Positions 5,836 to 8,049 of a stretch of 8,049 nucleotides of DNA are shown here, one piece after another (positions within the stretch are counted from its first letter, which is position 1; every line of letters starts with the position of its first letter). The DNA comes from Desulfobacterales bacterium (lineage in GTDB: Bacteria; Desulfobacterota; Desulfobacteria; Desulfobacterales; RPRI01), in contig JAUYEO010000163.1 in NCBI GenBank assembly GCA_030689795.1, positions 1-8,049 of the forward strand, in the 5' to 3' direction. The notes under the pieces were generated by a model. The model was not told the DNA's origin. It did not search any database and was given only the letters and a program-made list of their open reading frames with translations. Position numbers and translations under genes: made by a program.

Positions 5836-5904
5836 TGATGACTTCGCAAAAAGTCCGGATTTTCACGGGAGTGACGGGATTTAAGACTTTTTACGAAGCC
5901 GTCA
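5836..5904. repeat. 20-bp-arm inverted repeat (MITE-like), possible 3' hairpin of waa transcript
   Basis: TGATGACTTCGCAAAAAGTC (5836-5855) is inverted as GACTTTTTACGAAGCCGTCA (5885-5904), 17 of 20 positions matching around a 29-nt loop. All three differences are transitions. In minus-strand RNA two become U-G/G-U pairs, leaving 19 of 20 positions paired with one A-C mismatch, so the waa mRNA would end in a strong hairpin 3 nt past the waaC stop. No T-tract follows, so it is not a textbook terminator. GACTTCGTAAAAAGTC-type palindromes are, from memory, dispersed intergenic elements in Desulfobacterota and relatives; the loop (CACGGGAGTGACGGGAT) resembles the GTCATTCCCGC-class elements often nested inside them. 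Confidence 0.72.
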
Positions 5905-5907
5905 AAG

Positions 5908-6960
5908 TTATTTTAATATTATGCTCCTGACGGCATCGACCACCATTTTGACCGTTATATCTTTCATGCATTTTGTATCGCCGCATTCTTTCTTAAAGCA
6001 CGGGCTGCAATCAATGCCGCTTCTTATTACTCTGTGGCCGGTTCCATAAGGGCCGGTGCGCAATGGGGCGGTCGGGCCGAAAAGGGCAACAACCCTGCAT
6101 CCCATTGCTGCGGCTATGTGCATCGGTCCTGTATCGGTGCAGACAAGGGTCGAACACCTCGAATAGAGATAAGCGAGTTCCTTCAGGCTGGTGCGGCCCG
6201 CAAGATTTACCGGCCCGGCTGCATTCCCCGTATGTTTTATCATTTCGTCAATTATTGCCCGGTCCTGACTGCTTCCTGTAAATACTATCCGGCAGTTTAA
6301 ATCTTTCTGAAGTCCTAAAGCAAGTTCTGAAAATTTATCCGGATCCCAGAGCTTTGTTTTCCATTTTGCCATCGGATTTATGGCAATGATAATGTTATTT
6401 TCCGTATCCTGACCGAGTACGCCGTCTGCCAGTTTTTTATCCTGTTCAGAAACAGGAATTTCTCCTTTAAACCTGACGGTTTTGCAATCAAGATATGCCG
6501 CGACCTTCAGATAGCGGTCTATCGCATGCTGGTCATAGTCAACAGGAACAGCCGGCTCTTTTAAGAAAAAAGAGGCTCCTTCTCTTCCCCCGCTCATGCC
6601 TATTTTCCTTTTCCCACTTGAAAGGGCAGTTAAAAAACCGCTCCTGAAAAGGCCCTGCAGGTCAACAACAATATCGTATGAAGAGCTTCTAAGTTCTTTA
6701 TAAAAACCGACGGCTTCCGAAAATACCTTCATAAATTTCAAGGGATTGAGAATATCTTTCTCCCAAGTTTTTCTTTTTGAAATTATAACGCGGTTAATTA
6801 CCGGATGCCCCGATATTGCCTGTGAAGCCTCTTCTTCGATCAACCAGTCTATTCTTGAATCAGGGTAGCTGATTTTCAGAACTTCAAGAAAAGGAAGCGC
6901 GTGAACAACGTCGCCTATCGAGCTCAATTTTATTATCAATATATTATTAAATATTGTCAT
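5908..6960 (-). CDS. waaC: LPS heptosyltransferase I (glycosyltransferase family 9), 350 aa
   Basis: Adds the first L-glycero-D-manno-heptose from ADP-heptose to Kdo2-lipid A on the inner face of the cytoplasmic membrane. The N-terminus KLSSIGDVVHALP (11-23) followed by YPDSRIDWLIEE is the WaaC-type signature; then VVDLQGLFRSG (98-108), NPMAKWKTKLW (195-205), and the donor-site block TDTGPMHIAAAMG (275-287) with ALFGPTAPLRTGP (292-304). Length is normal for the family. The C-terminus carries CSPCFKKEC and a further Cys (C318, C321, C326, C331), a spacing more usual in WaaF proteins. The ATG overlaps the waaF stop as ATGA, so translation is probably coupled; the ribosome-binding site is weak (CCGGATAA), which fits coupling. 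Second gene of the pair; the inverted repeat begins 3 bp past its stop. WaaC against another family-9 heptosyltransferase is decided mainly by the N-terminal motif. Confidence 0.87.
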   Translation of the reverse strand: MTIFNNILIIKLSSIGDVVHALPFLEVLKISYPDSRIDWLIEEEASQAISGHPVINRVIISKRKTWEKDILNPLKFMKVFSEAVGFYKELRSSSYDIVVDLQGLFRSGFLTALSSGKRKIGMSGGREGASFFLKEPAVPVDYDQHAIDRYLKVAAYLDCKTVRFKGEIPVSEQDKKLADGVLGQDTENNIIIAINPMAKWKTKLWDPDKFSELALGLQKDLNCRIVFTGSSQDRAIIDEMIKHTGNAAGPVNLAGRTSLKELAYLYSRCSTLVCTDTGPMHIAAAMGCRVVALFGPTAPLRTGPYGTGHRVIRSGIDCSPCFKKECGDTKCMKDITVKMVVDAVRSIILK

Positions 6961-8027
6961 TTATCCGGATCATTTCTGTTTTGCTTCAATTTTTCCATCT
7001 CATTCCATACTTCTTCGGTTTCAATTGAAAGCATGCACTTAAAATCGGTCGGGCATTCCGGTTTAAGACACGGGGAACAATCGATGTCGTGTTTTATTAT
7101 CCTTGTCGTTGCCCCGCGGGGACCTGTTGCCACATGATCGGTCGAGCCGAAGATCGCAAGGGTCGGAACACCAAGGGCGGCAGCAATATGCATGAGTCCC
7201 GAATCGTTTGTTACGAACATATTGCATCTGCCGATAATCCCCATTGCTTCACCAAGTGAGGTTGTGCCGCAGAAATCAATCGGCTTATGACGCATCAGGC
7301 CGGTCATTGACGTTCCGATCTCTTTTTCTTTTTTACTCCCCATTATGATTACTTTTGCATTCCACTTTCCGGCTGCCAGGTCTCCGATTTTTGCAAAGCG
7401 CTCAGCCGGCCACCGCTTTGCATTCCCGAAAATGGCTCCGGGGCTTAAACCAAGTAAAAAATCATCTTCGCTTATGCCATTTTGCATTAGGAGGTTTCCT
7501 GCCTTAATAAAATCGTTTTTTGCTATATGAAGAACGGGGTTCCGGCTTTCGGCTTTCAGACCGGCAGCTTTTAAAATCGACAGGTAATATTCGACCTGGT
7601 GAACCGCAAATAGCTCATTTGTCCTTTTTATTCCGTGGGTCAGCAAAAACCCGCGCCCATCCGAATCAAATCCGAGCCTTGACTTCACTCCGCCAAGATA
7701 TGCAAGAAGTGCCGCTTCAAATGCATTCTGGAAAAGAATTGCGAGGTCATATCTGTTTGCCCGGATAACGTGAATAAGACGGCGAATTTCAGAGAGATTT
7801 TTTATCAATGCCTCATGTTTGCGGTAGATAAGAAGATCGTTTACCGCGGGATGGTTTTCAAAGACCGGCGCAACCCACGGCCGTGCAAGAACGGTAATCG
7901 AGGCAGACGGAAAATTCTCTCTGACCGCTTCAAGCGCCGGAAGCGTCATTACCGCATCTCCTACCCAGTTCGTTGCTCGAATCAATATATTGTTTATGTT
8001 TGATTTTTCAAGCGGTTTGGTTAACAT
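6957..8027 (-). CDS. waaF: LPS heptosyltransferase II (glycosyltransferase family 9), 356 aa
   Basis: Transfers the second heptose from ADP-heptose onto heptose I of the LPS inner core; a cytoplasmic or peripheral membrane enzyme. Family signatures are TNWVGDAVMTLPAL (19-32), SPGAIFGNAKRWP (195-207, the WaaF-type G-x-x-x-G-x-A-K-R-W-P), TNDSGLMHIAAALG (273-286) and FGSTDHVATGPRG (293-305), ending with IDCSPCLKPECP and a fourth Cys (C317, C320, C325, C331), the usual WaaF Cys cluster. Full family length. ATG 8027 is chosen because the conserved core starts about 12 residues later; the frame remains open to the window edge, but no better start is visible and no clear Shine-Dalgarno precedes the ATG. 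A TAA in another frame at 8032-8030 could be the end of an overlapping upstream gene, consistent with an operon continuing beyond the window. The stop overlaps waaC by 4 bp. Confidence 0.92.
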   Translation of the reverse strand: MLTKPLEKSNINNILIRATNWVGDAVMTLPALEAVRENFPSASITVLARPWVAPVFENHPAVNDLLIYRKHEALIKNLSEIRRLIHVIRANRYDLAILFQNAFEAALLAYLGGVKSRLGFDSDGRGFLLTHGIKRTNELFAVHQVEYYLSILKAAGLKAESRNPVLHIAKNDFIKAGNLLMQNGISEDDFLLGLSPGAIFGNAKRWPAERFAKIGDLAAGKWNAKVIIMGSKKEKEIGTSMTGLMRHKPIDFCGTTSLGEAMGIIGRCNMFVTNDSGLMHIAAALGVPTLAIFGSTDHVATGPRGATTRIIKHDIDCSPCLKPECPTDFKCMLSIETEEVWNEMEKLKQNRNDPDK

Positions 8028-8049
8028 TTTTATACAGTACCAATCTTCG

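Noticed and set aside
6034..6300. 88-codon and 72-codon plus-strand frames opposite waaC
   Set aside because: Shadows of the conserved donor-site region of the glycosyltransferase; no independent support.

Overview
The window most likely comes from a Gram-negative bacterium of moderate GC content. Two ADP-heptose:LPS heptosyltransferase genes and the C-terminal part of a very large two-partner-secretion type adhesin both imply an outer membrane. Gene content and the style of the dispersed repeats recall Nitrospirota or Desulfobacterota draft genomes. That placement is inference; no rRNA or marker gene is present.

Layout. (1) Bases 1-1497, plus strand: the 3' end of a large repetitive adhesin with three YDG-type repeats, cut by the left window edge. 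(2) Bases 1498-2624: a debris region with no full-length large gene. In order it holds a perfect C/G-rich hairpin, a REP-like inverted-repeat element, a PIN-domain (VapC-like) toxin gene collapsed by an internal out-of-frame deletion, an intact 58-codon partner gene (probable antitoxin), the 3' end of a fibronectin type III gene on the minus strand, and the 3' end of an IS91-family transposase on the plus strand that abuts it. (3) Bases 2625-5793, minus strand: a two-gene unit, a compact hydantoinase/oxoprolinase-family (HyuA-like) ATPase followed 43 bp later by a histone-deacetylase-fold amidohydrolase with an extra C-terminal four-cysteine zinc-ribbon-like segment. (4) Bases 5836-5904: a 20-bp-arm inverted repeat between this unit and the upstream operon. 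(5) Bases 5908-8027, minus strand: waaF then waaC, overlapping by ATGA, for the inner-core heptoses of LPS.

The waa pair works as one translationally coupled unit adding the first and second heptose to Kdo2-lipid A. The HyuA-like and HDAC-like genes are probably co-transcribed and may act on one substrate, with ring or amide opening by the ATPase and deacylation by the zinc enzyme; that is a hypothesis from adjacency only. The most informative non-routine signals are the deleted toxin beside its intact partner, the back-to-back gene-end remnants at about 2335, and the HyuA/HDAC-zinc-ribbon pair.
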